Shown: positions 6,474 to 6,946 of the stretch, piece after piece | Position numbering within the stretch: the first letter of the stretch is position 1 | Layout of the letters: each line of letters starts with the position of its first letter | Made by a program: the position numbers and the translations under genes | The notes under the pieces: generated by a model | The model's input: only the letters and a program-made list of their open reading frames with translations | What the model was told of the DNA's origin: nothing | Databases searched by the model: none | Source: an uncultured Coriobacteriaceae bacterium | GTDB lineage: Bacteria; Actinomycetota; Coriobacteriia; Coriobacteriales; QAMH01 | Assembly: GCA_902783175.1 (NCBI GenBank) | Contig: CACZQA010000197.1 | Location: forward strand, 1-6,946 | Direction of reading: 5' to 3' | Length of the DNA stretch: 6,946 bases

Positions 6474-6815
6474 ATGGCAGACGCACCCACGACGACGCAG
6501 CTTGCCTTTTCGGCAGACCGCGCGAACACGTACTTCCCGCTCACGAGCCTGAATCCGGGCGAATCGAGCGAGCCGTTCGAGGCGTACTTCAAGATAGACA
6601 CGTTCTGGGACACCGAGCAGGAGTGCGTGGACGTGTGCGAGAAGGGGCGCGGCATCGTCGCGAAGCTGCGCGAGGGCAATCAGGGCTATGCCGAGGTGAA
6701 GGGCCTTGCCGTTGCCGGGACCTTCACGGCAGACGGCCCCTACATCCAGGTCAAGGTGCTCGACCAGCGCGACGGGCGGCCGCATTACGACTCGTACGTC
6801 TTCACCGTCTGCTGA
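6474..6815 (+). CDS. Hypothetical protein, 113 residues, unrecognised
   Basis: I do not recognise this protein. It starts at ATG 6474 with GAGAGG (6464-6469) four bases upstream. It has no signal peptide or membrane segment, so it is probably cytoplasmic. The N-terminal third is polar and rich in Thr/Ser/Pro. The middle has aromatic residues ('YFKIDTFWD') and a Cys-x3-Cys pair (Cys51, Cys55). The second half looks like beta strands ('YAEVKGLAVAGTFT', 'YIQVKVLDQ', 'DSYVFTV'), and it ends in a third cysteine, Cys113. Codon use with GC-rich third positions matches the neighbours and supports a real gene. It lies 104 bases after the dlt operon, probably as a separate unit, and may be co-transcribed with the gene starting at 6856. 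Confidence 0.7.
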   Translation: MADAPTTTQLAFSADRANTYFPLTSLNPGESSEPFEAYFKIDTFWDTEQECVDVCEKGRGIVAKLREGNQGYAEVKGLAVAGTFTADGPYIQVKVLDQRDGRPHYDSYVFTVC

Positions 6816-6855
6816 TGCGCGGCGCAGGCGGCGTTCGGGGCGCTCGGGGGCGGTC

Positions 6856-6946
6856 GTGAAACGCGCGGATGCGCCGGCGGCGAGAGAGGCGGGCACGAGG
6901 CGGCACGGGTACCTGCGCGTCGTGGCCGTGCTGCTCGCGCTCATCG
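6856..6946 (+). CDS. N-terminus of a putative membrane-anchored or exported protein (cut by window end)
   Basis: A frame opens at GTG 6856, preceded by a G-rich Shine-Dalgarno-like GGGGGCGG (6846-6853), and stays open to the window edge, giving 30 residues. The N-terminus is basic (MKRADAPAAREAGTRRHG), followed by a hydrophobic run (YLRVVAVLLALI), the layout of a signal sequence or first transmembrane helix. It starts 40 bases after the 113-residue gene on the same strand. Too little is visible to name a family; the 'LRVVAVLLALI' start could fit an acyltransferase-3-type membrane protein, but many other membrane proteins look alike here. Confidence 0.5.
   Translation, partial: MKRADAPAAREAGTRRHGYLRVVAVLLALI

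Noticed and set aside
6431..6859. 142-codon + strand frame overlapping the 113-residue gene
   Set aside because: Arg/Gly-rich shadow composition; the 6474 frame has the better ribosome binding site and more natural protein composition.
1..6946. tRNA, rRNA, CRISPR arrays, insertion sequences or phage genes
   Set aside because: I saw no repeat arrays, transposase-like frames, terminal inverted repeats or structural RNA signatures; almost all of the window is accounted for by the genes listed.

Overview
The window is about 7 kb of GC-rich DNA with every supported gene on the + strand. Its centre is a complete D-alanylation (dlt) operon, read without interruption from 419 to 6369. GC content, codon use and the style of the flanking proteins suggest a high-GC Gram-positive, most likely a Coriobacteriia-type actinobacterium (Collinsella/Olsenella/Eggerthella-like). 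That placement is inference; no rRNA or other phylogenetic marker is present.

Layout: (1) 1-330 is the 3' end of a LUD-domain (lactate-utilisation, LutC/YkgG-like) protein with a C-terminal cysteine cluster. (2) 331-418 is an 88-base intergenic stretch with a 7-bp perfect inverted repeat and a strong Shine-Dalgarno. (3) 419-4670 holds dltA, dltB, dltC and dltD in the classical order, with gaps of only 12, 5 and 2 bases. (4) 4667-4855 is a 62-codon gene starting with GTG that overlaps the dltD stop. It encodes one transmembrane helix and ends in FIYSAF, matching the C-terminal FxYxxF signature of DltX. DltX is usually encoded upstream of dltA in Firmicutes; here it follows dltD. (5) 4858-6369, two bases further on, encodes an exported serine hydrolase of the beta-lactamase/DD-peptidase fold (SxxK, YxN and HxG all present) with a C-terminal membrane domain. 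(6) 6370-6473 is a 104-base gap with dyads and a weak promoter-like sequence. (7) 6474-6815 is an unrecognised 113-residue protein, and 6856 to the window end is the start of a membrane-anchored protein cut by the window edge.

How the genes work together: DltA activates D-alanine with ATP and loads it on the phosphopantetheine arm of DltC. DltB (MBOAT) carries the D-alanyl group across the membrane, the DltX tail tyrosine is the proposed relay, and DltD (SGNH-like Ser/Asp/His) places it on an extracytoplasmic polymer, normally teichoic acid. The co-transcribed serine hydrolase belongs to the same superfamily as S. aureus FmtA, which removes D-alanine from teichoic acids. The unit may therefore encode both addition and removal or remodelling of the D-Ala decoration; this is a hypothesis. 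The two observations most worth following are the relocated dltX and the dlt-linked hydrolase.
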